Shown piece by piece: positions 26,327 through 38,748 of a DNA stretch of 64,000 nt (its first letter is position 1; the number at the start of each line of letters is the position of its first letter). This DNA comes from Letharia columbiana (lineage: Eukaryota > Ascomycota > Lecanoromycetes > Lecanorales > Parmeliaceae). Under the pieces are notes generated by a model that ran no database searches, was not told the DNA's origin, and saw only the letters and a program-made list of their open reading frames with translations. Made by a program: the position numbers and the translations under genes. Where the stretch lies: assembly GCF_014066305.1 (NCBI RefSeq), contig NW_023501056.1, positions 212,501-276,500 on the forward strand, read 5' to 3'.

Positions 26327-29300
26327 TTCTCATTACCTACGACCGTTGTCTTCGGAGAAGATTAGGATATCCTTGCAGAAGCCCATCTTGCTCATGACTA
26401 GATCATTAGCTATGCGCCTTTCATCACAGAAGTTCACAAGCGGGCTAGAAGCGTTCTGTATCGGCATGACTCTGCATGGTGTGGATGCAACATGAAACAG
26501 CACCCTGCGTACTGTTCTGGCACGGAGTGAGTCGCCTTCGTGTCTGAGTGTGGTACGCCTGTACATCGATCAGAATGCCGAGTGCAAAGCCTTTTCCTGG
26601 TTGTATGCGTATTTCAGAAGCTGTGCTATACGTCCAAAAAGCTTCTCGGCCGCTGGAAGGTTTCACGCAATGCATGACTTGGGTCTGTGATCGGCCCTTG
26701 TGTGGTTGGTTCTTAACGCAACTCTTACTTTCTCGGATGGGCAGCATAATTTCGAACGCGCGGAACCCTCGCACGATGCGTGCACTGTCCACTAAAAGGA
26801 GTAGCTAAAAGAAAACGTTCATCATTGGTCTGAGGTCGACAGTAGCTAGTGCTAGGTATTCGAGAAAACGGAAAAGGCTCGAAGGCAGAGTAACGAGTCA
26901 AGAATCTCCTTGGGAGAGAATAATGGCCATGAGGACCACCCTCCATCTCCAAAGCATTCAGTTTTGCATTCTCACGGAAAAATTGTACTGGAAGAGTGGA
27001 CTTTTGGGGCTATCAGGACTTGATGTGACCTCGATTTTGAGCCAATCTTTACCTATATCTGCAATAGAGGCTCGATCGCTGCGAGTGCTCGTATCGTGAT
27101 GAGGCTATGATCTGAGGTCTCGTATCGAAGGCAACAGGGCCGAAACGGGTGGTGACAGCCTCGTCCCTCTTGACCGTTCATAAAATTTCCGTCTTCCGGC
27201 ATCTCAATCGTAAGCCAAGAACTAAAGATCCCCTATCCGGTTGAGCAGTACGATGCAGTTCGAGCGAACAGAGTCAGAGGGCTATACGACGCAAGCCTTC
27301 TCCGTACGTCGTAATTGGGTCAGTTTTTCGTGTACCGTTCTAGAATTTGGGACCCTTAGCGGAAGGCATCGGGATGGATCTTGGCGAAGGGCCGAGGATT
27401 TTGGGGTGAAACTGTGGTCTGGAAGCTCGCAAGGAATTCCAAATCTCCATGTTGTACCGGTGCTACCGTTGGGGGCCGTCATCGGGTACGCCCGGTTCCT
27501 CAATTCGTGACCAAGGAGAAGAACCTGCGATAGCCACAAATAAGTGGACCTCGTGAGGTAGTATCGTGTAGAAGTAGCGTCGTCGAATTGGACCTATTGG
27601 CTACGTTACTTGGGAATAGCCATGGTTACCTCCAGACTGAGCGGCATTCACCCCTGGTATCAGGTACTGTTAAGTCTGATCCATATGTTAGACCTTGGCC
27701 AGAGTGGTGCCTCGGACGCAAGAAAAATGGCGTGTTTTTGATGTATCTCGTAAAGCGGTAACGAAGGAGCATTAGAGTTTTTCGGAATCGCCAACGAAGG
27801 GGCTGGCTGGCTGGCTGGTATCAGACGATCCCTCCCTCGTACTCGAGGGAGCCCGACTACGCAGATGCTCGCTCCCGCTGTAGAACTCCTTGGTGTACAT
27901 ACCACTTGGAGCATTTTTTTGCGCGAACCACTAACGAGGAAGAAGTCGGGTAGGTACGAGTACGTACTAGTACCCCACATGAGGCCGAGGGGAACAACGA
28001 CGACGATTAAGGTAGGGTTCGGCGGTGCTAGCGTATATATTTAGCCGAATTTCCGGATCAACAGTCTGTGCAATGCTGGGCGCTGCAGATCGACACGCCT
28101 GTTTGTACCGGAGGGTACATACGTTTCAGACTTGTGTGAGCGGTAAAGGAGGGGTAGGAAAAGCGCTGATTCGATCTTCTCCGATGTGGCATGTAGCAAG
28201 CTTCGACCGATCAGCATGCTGGTGGCACTCTTCTCACGTGGTTCCTGACCAGGGGCACTTTTGCAAAGTTTGTTAACAGCCTTGAGGACAAAAGGGTAAT
28301 TGTTGCGACTCGCCGAAATTGCGGTTGTATCGCCTTGTTGGGGCCAAGTAGGTACCTTATGATTTTCTATTCCTATCCCTCTGTGATCAAGGACTGCAGC
28401 TGAAGATGTTGAGACGGTCCGTGTCTGACTGCGGGGACACGCGCCGACTTTCAGTTTGAACCTCGGACTCAATAAGCTATCAGCGTATCAGAATTAGGGT
28501 TCGGGAAGGCAGTAAGCCACTGTTGGTTATGTCGTGCTCGCTGCCGTATCAGCGCACCAGCCAATTGTTGGTTTCCCTCGCTGCGGTGTGGGCGAAGGAT
28601 GAGAAAGTTCATGTTGATGTTGGCAGCTGAGGTCACTTTAGGGTAGAGACTAGGGAGCTATGATAAAGTTGCCTGGTTGAGGTCGATGGCTGTTGATCTC
28701 ACGTTTCATCGACATCGATCGAGAAGGGACCTAGAAGTCGGTGAAGGAGGGGTAGTGGCGGACATATCCTTGGTTGGGATGGCGAATGTACTCTTCGCCC
28801 GCAAGTTGTAGACTGGTGTCAGATGATTCGTCGACATGCGAAATGTAGAGCAGTCTGGTAGTGATAAAAAGCCGACGTTCATTCATGAGCCAGGAACCTG
28901 AAACGATTTGCGTCGTAGTGTGAGCATAGCATCCGTGGGGGACATGCAGGCGTCCGCATCGTTCCTGCAGGTAGGCACCGCCCGATGATTCATGTGCTAC
29001 TGATGACAATCTGGAAGCCAATGAACTGACAGCAGCATTGTTCTCAGCCCACCCCCTTGGCAGTCAGGAAACCTGAAACGTGTACCAGATCATCAGCCCC
29101 CCTGTCAGCAATACTTTCACACTACCAGTGTATTGTAAGAAACGGTATGATACGCTAATGTAGGACTAAGGCTGCACGTGTCCTTCTTCCCGCTTGCCAC
29201 CAACATCTCAATCCCAATACGGAGGAAGCCGATTCGACCAAGACAGACTTGTAGCCTTACCTTATTCTGTCACTAGCACTAGCCTACGAGGTACATCAGA

Positions 29301-32300
29301 CACGTAGATTAGGTGCAAAGCCTTTTCTTTTGCTCTCTGCGAAGTACCAACTCTTTCCCCTCTGCTATTTCTATCTCCCACCCACCAATCGTGTCTTCAC
29401 ATTCACCCCACGGCCAATCACCGGGATTATTGCGGGACTCTCTTCTCTCAAAATCTTTCGGAGGAGCCTGTTTTAGATGTCCAACATGTAGCAATGACAT
29501 CCAACCCCGCGGTTAATGGGAATAAACTCCCCAGCCTCCATCTTCACCGGCGGCCAACAAGTTCTTCTTTATCCGATTTGGAGTGGATGTGTATAATCTG
29601 ATGACAACTACGCATTCATCCGATCGATTTCAAGATGTGGTGACAGCGCTACGACTCGTCCCGTTGGGCGTTGGTCAGATGTTCTGCATGCTTTCGCCGT
29701 TGCGCAATTTCTTAGAGTCCGCTTTGAGGTAAAACTCGGTGCCCTTCTCCGTGTAGTGGACCATGTTGCAATCGGCGATGCAGAGGGTGTATGATAGGAG
29801 TGCTCCGTAGCGTACAGGCAGACCCTTTGCCTACTTCCATGCTGCTGCAACGGTCAGGCGTGATGCTGCAACGTGTGAAAATCTTCCAATCTTCAAATCA
29901 TGTGATTGGACGGAAATGCAGCCTCCGACATGGTTTGATGTCGAGTCTATAATTACCCCATTCAGCCTGATACCTCAAGTGGTGAGCAGGCATGAAGCCT
30001 GCTAATGCTGGCCTTATGCATCATCTACCTTACTTAACATTTCCGAAGCCCGGGAGATTGGAAAGTCAAAGTCCGCTTCTTCTTCTTCGTCTTAGAATTC
30101 AGAGTTCACGTTGTCGACAACCTAATCCCCACACTTAATGGTAGCGTTGTAGCGTTACTGCATGGCAGTGCCTAGCCAAGGTAGGGCCTGATAAGCAATT
30201 TGAGCGACACCCGCTTGATGACATGGTGATTTGGGGATCGACCACGAAAAAAAAAGCATCGAGTTCGCAAGGGAGTTGCGAGCAGGGTTTTGCCCAGTTG
30301 CACAAGGCGGGAGACTCCGCAACAGGACATGTGCTGTCGCAAAATTCCGAAGGTCTGGACGAGTTGACAGACGCCTTCCCGCCGGCAGCAAGGTCCTTTG
30401 CGCATCCTAGGTATTCGGAATTTGTCATAAGGAGCAAAAATTGGATGTGAGCATGGATGGCTGTATCTGTCTCCAATTGGCATCATCTGATCATACGACT
30501 GATAACGGAAAGCCAAGTGCGTGGTGTAGCCTTGTACGCAGGCGCGGAGATTGCATCCCTTCCCGATGAGGATACGAGAGACGAAGGCGCTCGGAAGGAT
30601 CACTCGAGTAGAACGCCTCCAGGACCAATCAAATGATTCGTAAACATGCAGAAGCATACTTGATTTCATTGTCGCCCTTGAGTCTTGATGTTGATGATGA
30701 TGTTGTTGTTGTCGCCGCCGCAATCATATCCCCATTCCGTGCCTTTTCCTGGGGAAGCGCCAGCGCTTCCCGTTCAGCCTCGCCGCATACCCCTCCGCTC
30801 TACGGACCGTGACTGCCACATTATTATTACATTCACCTTTTTCCCCAGGTACCATCTACCGAATCTACATTCCACGAAATCCCACAAATCCCACAGCCCA
30901 CCATTTTCACGCCCTTCTCATTTTTGCCTCCCCCCCCCCTCCTCCACCCTCGACCCAAACCCTCCGCAACAACCGAATGACACTCAGCCGTGTAACCACA
31001 ACTCTACGGATGCGTTTCACGTTTCAGCCGAGAGTCCGCAGTGGGCTCGGACGCACCATCGTACCATGATCTCACCAGACGGGTTCGAAGCTAGGCTATG
31101 CTATGACCACGCAACCAGGGATGCGGATCCCTCGCTTGCTGTCCTGGCAAATTCCGTTGGACGATGACGACCCTACCTACCCCACATGGTTAGGACTGCC
31201 TTTGTCCCACGAGGTTTTTTGTTACAACCCGAAAGGAGAAACCATTTAGGGTTACATGCAGCATGCGGTCAGCATTTGGATAAGGTACCTAAAAGTAAAA
31301 AGGGTGGGTACCGTGCTTCATCCCACGTGTGAGGAACCGAATCTAGAGAGCTTTACCCCACCCGGACGCACGCACGCACGCACGCACGCACGCATGCATG
31401 CATGCATGCGTTCAGCCTCAAACAAGTTTGGCAGATGCGACGGCATCATCATTGGACGTGTGTAATCATCCGGACGGAGGTAGGATTCCTTCGTGCATGG
31501 ATTGATTTTGTCCTTCAGCCCGGAAGGATTCGTAAAAGTATGTTTGTGAGAGTGAGACCAATGATTTTCCGACTTGGGGACTCCGTAAGCGCCCCGAGGA
31601 TGAGATCTGTGGGAAGTTGTCGCCCTCCCGTTGGTTCGATGCAGTGTAAGACATCTGCCAGGTACCGACGCCAAAAAGCCAACGCCAACGCCCGAATGGC
31701 CTCGATTCGCTTCAAAATCCCATTTGGCCTGGTCCCTGCATCCACTCCGTCCTGAGGCAAATTTCAACTTTCGTCCCTTTTGGAATGAGGGTCGCACGCG
31801 AAGGAGATGAGTGAGATGTGTTCATCATTTTTTCCTACGAGGCCCATCTGCTGACTTGCAATTGATAAAATTATCACCGAGGGTGCATCCGATGTATTTC
31901 TAGAAGAATAGAGCGCACAGTGTAAGATTGCATTGTTGCATTGCTCCTACTATTCTTAACCCTAAAAAGTTTGCCTATCATGTCATTCGCCTATTTCTGG
32001 CCCCCCCCCCCAACCAAGAATACCACCCAACCATAAGCATGTTGCTAAAGGGTATTGCGCATAATCCTTAACCACGGAATCAGAAGTAAAAAGAATAGCA
32101 AACTCGTCAAAACGTAGAGGAAGTCGTGTACAGAGTAGCAACAGCAGCAGCAGCAGTAGTATGCAGATGATGACATAGAAAAGAAGCTGGGCGCAGATCC
32201 AAGCCCCACCCGCACTAGGCATCGTCCGTGAAACCATTGCGAACATGAAACACATACACAGCCGAGACGGCCTTCCCAAAGGATTTCCCCCTCCAAATTC

Positions 32301-32491
32301 CATTATGCCATTATTCCAATCCGTAACGCCTCTACCGCATCTGTCATGCGTCTGCCAGCCGAGCCTCTGCTGCACAATCATCCCCGAAATGCACTGGCTC
32401 TCAGAAAATGCCCATTCCGCTAACCTCCAACGCAACGTTCAGATCTAAGCCTAGTTCGTAGGATTCCGGAGCAACAAAGGGTGAAGATTTA
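26327..32491. other. Six-kilobase stretch without a recognisable gene
   Basis: Base composition is normal and CA/TG are present, so this is not RIP-degraded, yet no frame longer than about 180 codons exists and none resembles a known family. The longest frames (30,172-30,723 minus; 31,318-31,797 minus; 28,041-28,472 minus; 30,685-31,167 plus) overlap one another on opposite strands and look like chance. The right end is the 3' flank of the C2H2 factor. A long non-coding transcript or heavily decayed genes would fit. Confidence 0.5.
31366..31410. repeat. ACGC/ATGC tetranucleotide microsatellite
   Basis: About seven ACGC units run directly into about four ATGC units. The switch from ACGC to ATGC is a single C-to-T step per unit. 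A CAG-type trinucleotide run also occurs nearby at about 32,128-32,152. Confidence 0.85.
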
Positions 32492-33841
32492 TCACGAAGC
32501 AAACACTGATGACTGAGTCTGGATCGGGCTGCTGACGAATTGTGGCCTTTCGTAATTCGGAAACGTTGATGTTGGTGCGGCCGACATTGGAGGTGCCATT
32601 GATGATGGGTGTGGAATTCCTACGTTGTAGGATTTGCTGCGCGCTGGGAAGTTCGTAAAAGACCATCTCGCAGGAGTTGCGGCGGATCCTTCACGGAAGC
32701 CAAGCTCGAATCGCTTGGGGCATCCGTCCTCGGTATGTCTTCGGAGGGTGTCTCGGCGAGCGAATCGGTTGCCACAAAGATTGCAGCGGTGATTACGCGC
32801 TTTCAGATGTACCTGTGGTTACATTAGCTCAAGGCATGTAGTATGGAGCAGAGTAATGCTTACGCTATCATAATGCCGGTCCAGGTCGGTTTTTCGCTGG
32901 AACTTCTTCGTGCATAGGGCGTTGCCGACCATGGCTGTGCAAGGGTGAGGATATTTACGTTCTGGGTTGTGTGTCTCCATGTGCGATTTCCAGTTGTAGC
33001 TTCGCTTGAAGAGTTTGCCGCAGACACGGCACTCATGTGTTGCTTCCTCGGGGGTGGTCCTTTGGCGCTTCTTCTTGATGCGGTTGACACTGGGCAAAAC
33101 GGGCGCTGCGTCAAACTTCGATCGAGTATCTTCGCCTATCATGTTCATGTCGTTGCCATAGCCTGAGGTGTTTGGCTTAGCCCAGTCACCAGGCTGATTC
33201 TTGTAAAAGTCGTCTGAAGGTCCGTTGATGGGAGACACGCCGTTAGAGTAATTCGTAATTCCTTGAGTGGTCAAAGATCGCTGCAAGACCTGCTCATTTC
33301 CAGGGGATGGGTACCACTCGCTTCCGTCCTCGACTTTGACCCTAGGCGTGTAGTATTCGGCTCCGTGCTGGACTGGTGAGGAATAAGACGAAGACATTGA
33401 TGACCGATGAGAAGGCATGTTTGTGCTTGGAGGTGATTGGCAAAAGACAAGACCTGGGGCTTCTGGCGATTGTGTAGAGATCATACCAGTGTTGGCGTTG
33501 GTAGAGTAACCGGAGAAAGGATCGAATGCTGCTGAGAAGATGTCTGGTGGCTGCGATGTCTGTGGGAAGTCTTGTTCCATCATCGAGGAGTGCGACCAGT
33601 TGTCTGATGCTTGCGGCGATGGTGGGAGTTCTTGAATTGTACTCTGTTGCTGTGGTAGAGGACACTCGAAGATTCCTAAGCCTCTGTTGGGCTGCTCCAT
33701 TGATGTTGGCTCTGGTTGGGGCGTAGCTGGATAACGTCTTTGCGAGGAGAAGGATTGCTTTGGCTGCTGGTTATAGGGCGACATAGGTGAGCGCATTGAT
33801 TGTGGTGTGAGGTTCATCGTTGGATATCGATAGACAGGCAA
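32492..33841 (-). CDS. C2H2 zinc-finger transcription factor
   Basis: Predicted 432-residue nuclear DNA-binding protein encoded by two exons (33,841-32,864 and 32,812-32,492) with a 51-base intron (GTAAGC...CCACAG). Residues 1-250 are low-complexity Gln/Pro/Ser-rich, typical of a regulatory region. A basic stretch RIKKKRQR (about 254-261) may be a nuclear signal. Three fingers follow: C271-x2-C274-x12-H287-x3-H291; an atypical second with C301-x8-C310-x12-H323-x4-H328; and a third with C336-x2-C339-x12-H352-x4-C357, a C2HC form. The intron splits the second finger between its two histidines. The C-terminal 75 residues are Ser/Pro-rich. The upstream 800 bases have no other gene and probably hold a long promoter and leader. 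The closest named factor is not clear to me. Confidence 0.85.
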
Positions 33842-35441
33842 TTAGGAGCAGGTGCCTACGAGGGCAAGATGGAGCGAGCGAAACAATGGCAGAGTTCAAG
33901 GTTCTTTTGATATATGGCTTCTGATTTTTGGGTTGTGGAGTTGAAGTAAGAAGAAGGTTGTTTGTTGGCAGGTGTTGGAAGGCGCGACTGAGGAATAAGT
34001 ATTAAAGTAGTGGTAGTCCAAGGCAGGCAGTGAAGGGTGTGGGGGTTAAGATGATTTGAGAGATATAGGTGAAGGGATCAAGGCAGAATGGCGCTATGAG
34101 GAAGTGTTGTGTCAAAGTGCAAGAGACTGTGTTAGCAGAAGTCCAGTAAACACGGCACTGCCCATCATTTAACTATGAGATGGGGGAAATAGGAAATGGG
34201 AAAATGGAACGAGAGATGGAGGTGCATCAAGTGAGCAGCAGGAGATGGTCGAATTGAAGCTAAGAATTCTCAATCCCTGCTCCATGCATCATCCACCGCC
34301 TCCCAGTGCTAAAATCCCGAACCCTGACAGGGGGAAAGCTTAGCTTATTCCCACAGCCAAGGTACCAAGCAGGGGTTCGTACCATGTATCATACCTGCAC
34401 GTATTGTAATTTATGCCTAAAATTAGCGTCATTACACAGTCAGACGGACTCTCTTCCAATTTCGCATCCTCAGCCCACCATCAAGAAATAAAGGGAAAAT
34501 AGGGACAAAAAAAAAAAAGGGAAGATGCGTGCACATCATCATCGATCTAAGCCCCATGCTACCCACTTGCTCATTTTGGGTTTAGTGCGTAAAGTGACCC
34601 CTCCTTCAGAGTAGCAAAGTCTTTTTTGTCCGCAAGATGAGACCCTTCAGGCAATGTGGCCCCCAACCCAAAGCCAACCTGGGAAGTCATGGCAAAGTCA
34701 GCGTCGTTGTAATCATCAATCATCAATCATTCTTCATCAATGTAGCATTCCAACAACTGACCAAAAGGCTGACAAATGGCCACGGCGCAATGTCTTCCTC
34801 GGCGCAAACCGGTTCGGCGGAGTCGAGATGTGCAGCATGCACAGAAAACCCCATGTCCGAGAAGTCTAACCTTTAATAGGAATAAATCGCGTGAATTATG
34901 CAAGCACTTCAAAATTTGAAACAACGGCCAAAATCTTTTTCGCTTCATTCGCTTACGCCCCGTTGTGCATGCAGACCTATCTTGTCTCTTTCTCCGGCAT
35001 CGAGGACAGTCGAGTGAAGATCACTCAACTATTCCAGCCAAAGCTTCCGCTTGCTCTCGTAGCCTTTCGAAATTGAGGTGCCCCACCGTGTCAAAGCATT
35101 GGATGAGAGTGGGACTCCTCACGTACGAAGGCGCGGGTGTATTCCGTTGTTCTGTGGAGTCGCCGCCTGTACTCCGTGGCCACGTAGCCTTTGAGATCGG
35201 CCTGTTCGAAGGCCCCTTTGCCTTGATACTTTTGCCTGATTTCCACCATGTCCTTTGTTCTGCCGGAAGCCGTCTTGAGATATGTGCGGAAGTAATTGAT
35301 GTGCATCTGGCAATTGATTGACTTCGTTAATCTGCCGCTCGGCATGGGCCGATTCCATGAGATAGACCAAATCGATGTCCAGGCCAATCTTTTCTTGCGC
35401 GAAAGATGTCCGTTGCGACAATATTGTAGGCCTAATACTAC
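33842..35441. other. Upstream region of the C2H2 gene and 3' flank of the channel gene
   Basis: No convincing gene. Two overlapping minus-strand frames at 35,091-35,421 are open for about 100 codons but start only 21 bases past the channel stop codon, so they are more likely its 3' untranslated region. A short poly(A) run is at about 34,507-34,518. Confidence 0.5.
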
Positions 35442-38400
35442 CTATCTGCTGAGTTGGTCAATCTTCCGTTCCATAGTGGCCAGTCGCTCATTTATGGTCT
35501 TCAGGGTAGCCGCCAAGTCATTGTCCGTTAGCCCAAGCGCACTCGGGCGCTTGGCACTGGTCGGTGTCTTTGGTATCGACACTTCGGATCTGCTCATAAA
35601 ATCTGGCCGTGGGGTTGGCATATGTGTGTGTATGCCTCGCTTTGCAGATCGCATCCGTTGCTGCGAGCTTTTAGAATACTGCCAGCGGCTACGCAATGCA
35701 TACAGCTCCTCATAGACCCATATAGCGGCGATATAAGGAGCGTGAGTGATCTTCAAGAGCACGATGCGTGCCGAACGTATCTGCTCTGAAGGTACGCAGA
35801 GTCTCAACGGTCGAAACAATAGCAGTGGTAAGAGGTTCTGCGACCAGCGTTGGCAAGGTTACTGAGCAGTGCAGAGGACACATACCAAGGGAGGAAAATA
35901 GTAAGTCAGCCGCCGTGACGCTGATGCCTTGACCTGGTTTAGAAACCTGGCATAAATCATATGCAAATTTCTCTTACCTCGAGCACGAACACTGAATATC
36001 TGAAACATCGATAAGCGCTTTACGACACTGAAACTCTTCACTGTCACCAGGACAGGCTTACTGAAAAAGGTATTCCTCTCGGGCGTGATCCATGACCTAT
36101 CAAATCAATCAGTAATACTCTATACAGACCCTAGGGTCTTTCGCGGATCAATACATAGTTATAAAACCGCATATATAGCACCGCTCGAGGGCGGTGCGCG
36201 CGGCTAGGGAGCTGGCGGACGCACCTTGGTAAAGACTTGGCTCAAAATGGCAATCAAAGATGTTAATAGTAGTATATTGGTAAGAATAATGAAAATGAGC
36301 ATGAGCTATTTTTTTATTAGCGTGGCTTCCACCTGACGGCAATCCAATGCATGTGGAAACGGGAGCTAGCGCACAATCGGTCCAAGCGCACGCGAGATCT
36401 AGAAACGTTGACCAATCAGCATTGCGATTTGCCACTTAAACCCCTGTCTTGGAAAACCGCGCTTTGCTTGATCGGGACACTTACTTGGTCGGCAACTTCA
36501 CTGCCCGCCAAGAAGATTCAGTCAGTAAGTACTTGGAATCCTGCGAACGCTGCAGACGCTGCAAATGCCGCAATCTGCCCAACGGAAAGGCACTGCATCT
36601 CCCACTTACAATCCGGTCGAGGTAGAGCTGAATTTCCGAGTCAGCCATTGGATCAGACAATATTGACTCGTCCAAGCCTCACCCAAAAAAGACCTTGTTG
36701 CATGGTCAGCTTGAATTTTGCAAGTGAAGGAATCGGAGACCTACATTTATCATTATCCATAACACCTGACTAGGCGTAAAGTCGCCTCGTGCAAGCATGG
36801 TAAACGTGGTAAGAAAGCCGCAGAACAAAATGATCACTATTCCCAAGAACTTCACGAAGTCCGTGGTCTGATCCGGGTTTGCTGTCAGCCTAACGATTCT
36901 GAACCCCCACGTTGAATGTAAAAGCATACCATTTCCTTGAGACAGGGTATCTGTTCCGCGAGTTCAGCGCAGGCCCCAAGAGTCAAGCAATGGATGGCAG
37001 CCTACCAAGGTCCCAAAGAACGGGACAAGGGATAGCAAGGAACACACTCTAGGAAGCAAAAATAGAGCTTCGAGAGATAGTATGTCAAAGGATACGTCGG
37101 TGATGGCCGGACTATCTCTCGTCAAGCCGATGATCCCTTCGGCAATGAGTCAGCTACTTGTCGCTCAATGGCGGAGTCTGTCTTGCCGCTTCTGCCTTGC
37201 TCATCGCGAGAGGCTGGCATGACCTGTTCATCACTCAGACTGGACATGAGGCAATATAATGACTCACTAGATACCATGTAGGCTACACCGATACCAATGA
37301 TACCAATGTCCCATAAGCTCCAGAAGTCTGCCACGTAAAAGGCAATCCCAGCATCTCTAAATTCTCCGAACTCATCGTAGGCGAATGCAGCAATCCAGAT
37401 GTACAAGAGGGCTTCGACAGGAGTGATTTTGTGTGGGTTTCGCTCCACGAGCACTGCGTAATATAGGCCAAGGAACAGAGCAAAGAAAAGAGCCTCGAAG
37501 CTTTTCTGATATTTGGGTACTCGAAGCCTGCAATATGGATCCGCTCGAGCCTTGTTGTAAAACTTTGCCCTTTTCTTGCTGTGTACACTCAAAGATTCCC
37601 AGAATATGATGTGACCATTCCAAATATCGTCGACCGTCTTCTGGACAACTCTTTGGCTGAGGAACTTTTTTGCACCTGCCACTGCCGCAATTTCAAGGGC
37701 ATTAAGGCCGACGAAAGAGGCCATTGGCTCCTCCTCCGCGATTGAGGATGTTCTAGTTTTGCCTCGTGTACTTGTAGCTGAAGGGTCTCGTCCCGAGAGA
37801 AGTGCAGCATGCTCGGCAGCGTCTCCATTGTCTGGATGGGTTCCAACCCCATCGTAGCTTTCAGGATCAAAGCTGACTGGAGGAAGTTCGTGTAGAAGAT
37901 AGTCAATTAGCTCGGCCGCTGACAAGTGTGTTAAGAACCTCCAAGCCACAATCTCGCAGGCGTGGCCTCGAGTATCGTTGATGCCATGATCATCTTGATC
38001 ACCAGAGGCGAAATGGCATTTTAGTATCCTGAGTTGTTTATTAAGAATTGATGGAGACTGCATGGTGTTTAAGGACTGACTGACAGCAAAGCAGATACGA
38101 TGTCGGGATGATGACAGCTTTCAGAGATGGACTGGATTAGGGGTTTCAGTATGTGGCCCACAGATGCCGTCCTTAGTTGCTCGAACGTATGAGGCGCTTC
38201 GATAGCATCTATGAAATATCTTTTGAAGAGTCAGCTATCACTATTCTTCATTGTTGAATGGAAGATCCCCCAAAGCACAGTACCCCAACGCGGGTTGTGT
38301 GCCTCCTGATTGTAGTTGAATATGTAAAGGCCCATGAGATGTGCATATCATTCGGTCGGGCAGCCGTCCAGGAGTCGATCTGATGCTCCAAGTGTTGCAG

Positions 38401-38748
38401 CCTAGCTCTCCTGTTTCAGAGTGCAAGTCCGGCGTGATATGTTGCAGTTGATAAATGTCACGATTGATGGTGTCATACAAAGCAAAGTGAATTCCCTTGA
38501 TCTTGAAATAATGTACTATCGTAGCTCGAGTCCGACGTATACATGTGGTATTGCGGGAAACGACAATACGTTCGCGACTTGAGGAATCTATGCAATGAAA
38601 GATAAGGGTGGCGGGCTCACACTGAGAGTTGCCTCACGATTTCTCCAAGCGGCTCATCCTGATCGATACGTGGAGGATCCAACTGCCAATCGGTCTGCCC
38701 AGTACGTGGGCCGCCAGACGAAGGGGTCTGTGGCATTGCCGCTGCCAT
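35442..38748 (-). CDS. TRP-type calcium/cation channel (fungal Yvc1-like family)
   Basis: Predicted 647-residue membrane channel of the fungal TRP-like group usually annotated as calcium channel Yvc1, a vacuolar cation channel releasing Ca2+. Fifteen exons read in frame: 38,748-38,621; 38,219-38,085; 38,028-37,268; 37,136-37,006; 36,950-36,930; 36,867-36,745; 36,693-36,683; 36,627-36,610; 36,500-36,485; 36,398-36,375; 36,305-36,225; 36,096-36,062; 35,999-35,978; 35,927-35,886; 35,837-35,442. Five exons are 11-24 bases. The cytosolic N-terminus has FVGLNALEIAAVA. Membrane segments begin near residue 267 (FEALFFALFLGLYYAVLVE), and the last ones flank the pore region DFVKFLGIVIILFCGFLTTF and VFFG. 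A coiled-coil-like tail (ATLKTINERLATMERKIDQL) ends the protein. Intron 1 is unusually long (401 bases). Confidence 0.85.

Noticed and set aside
30172..30723. 183-codon minus-strand frame
   Set aside because: Overlaps other frames on both strands, starts with a His/Gln run from a trinucleotide repeat, and shows no domain or codon-like regularity.
35091..35421. Two overlapping minus-strand frames after the channel gene
   Set aside because: They begin only 21 bases after the channel stop codon, overlap each other in different frames and have no recognisable domain. They are probably 3' untranslated sequence.
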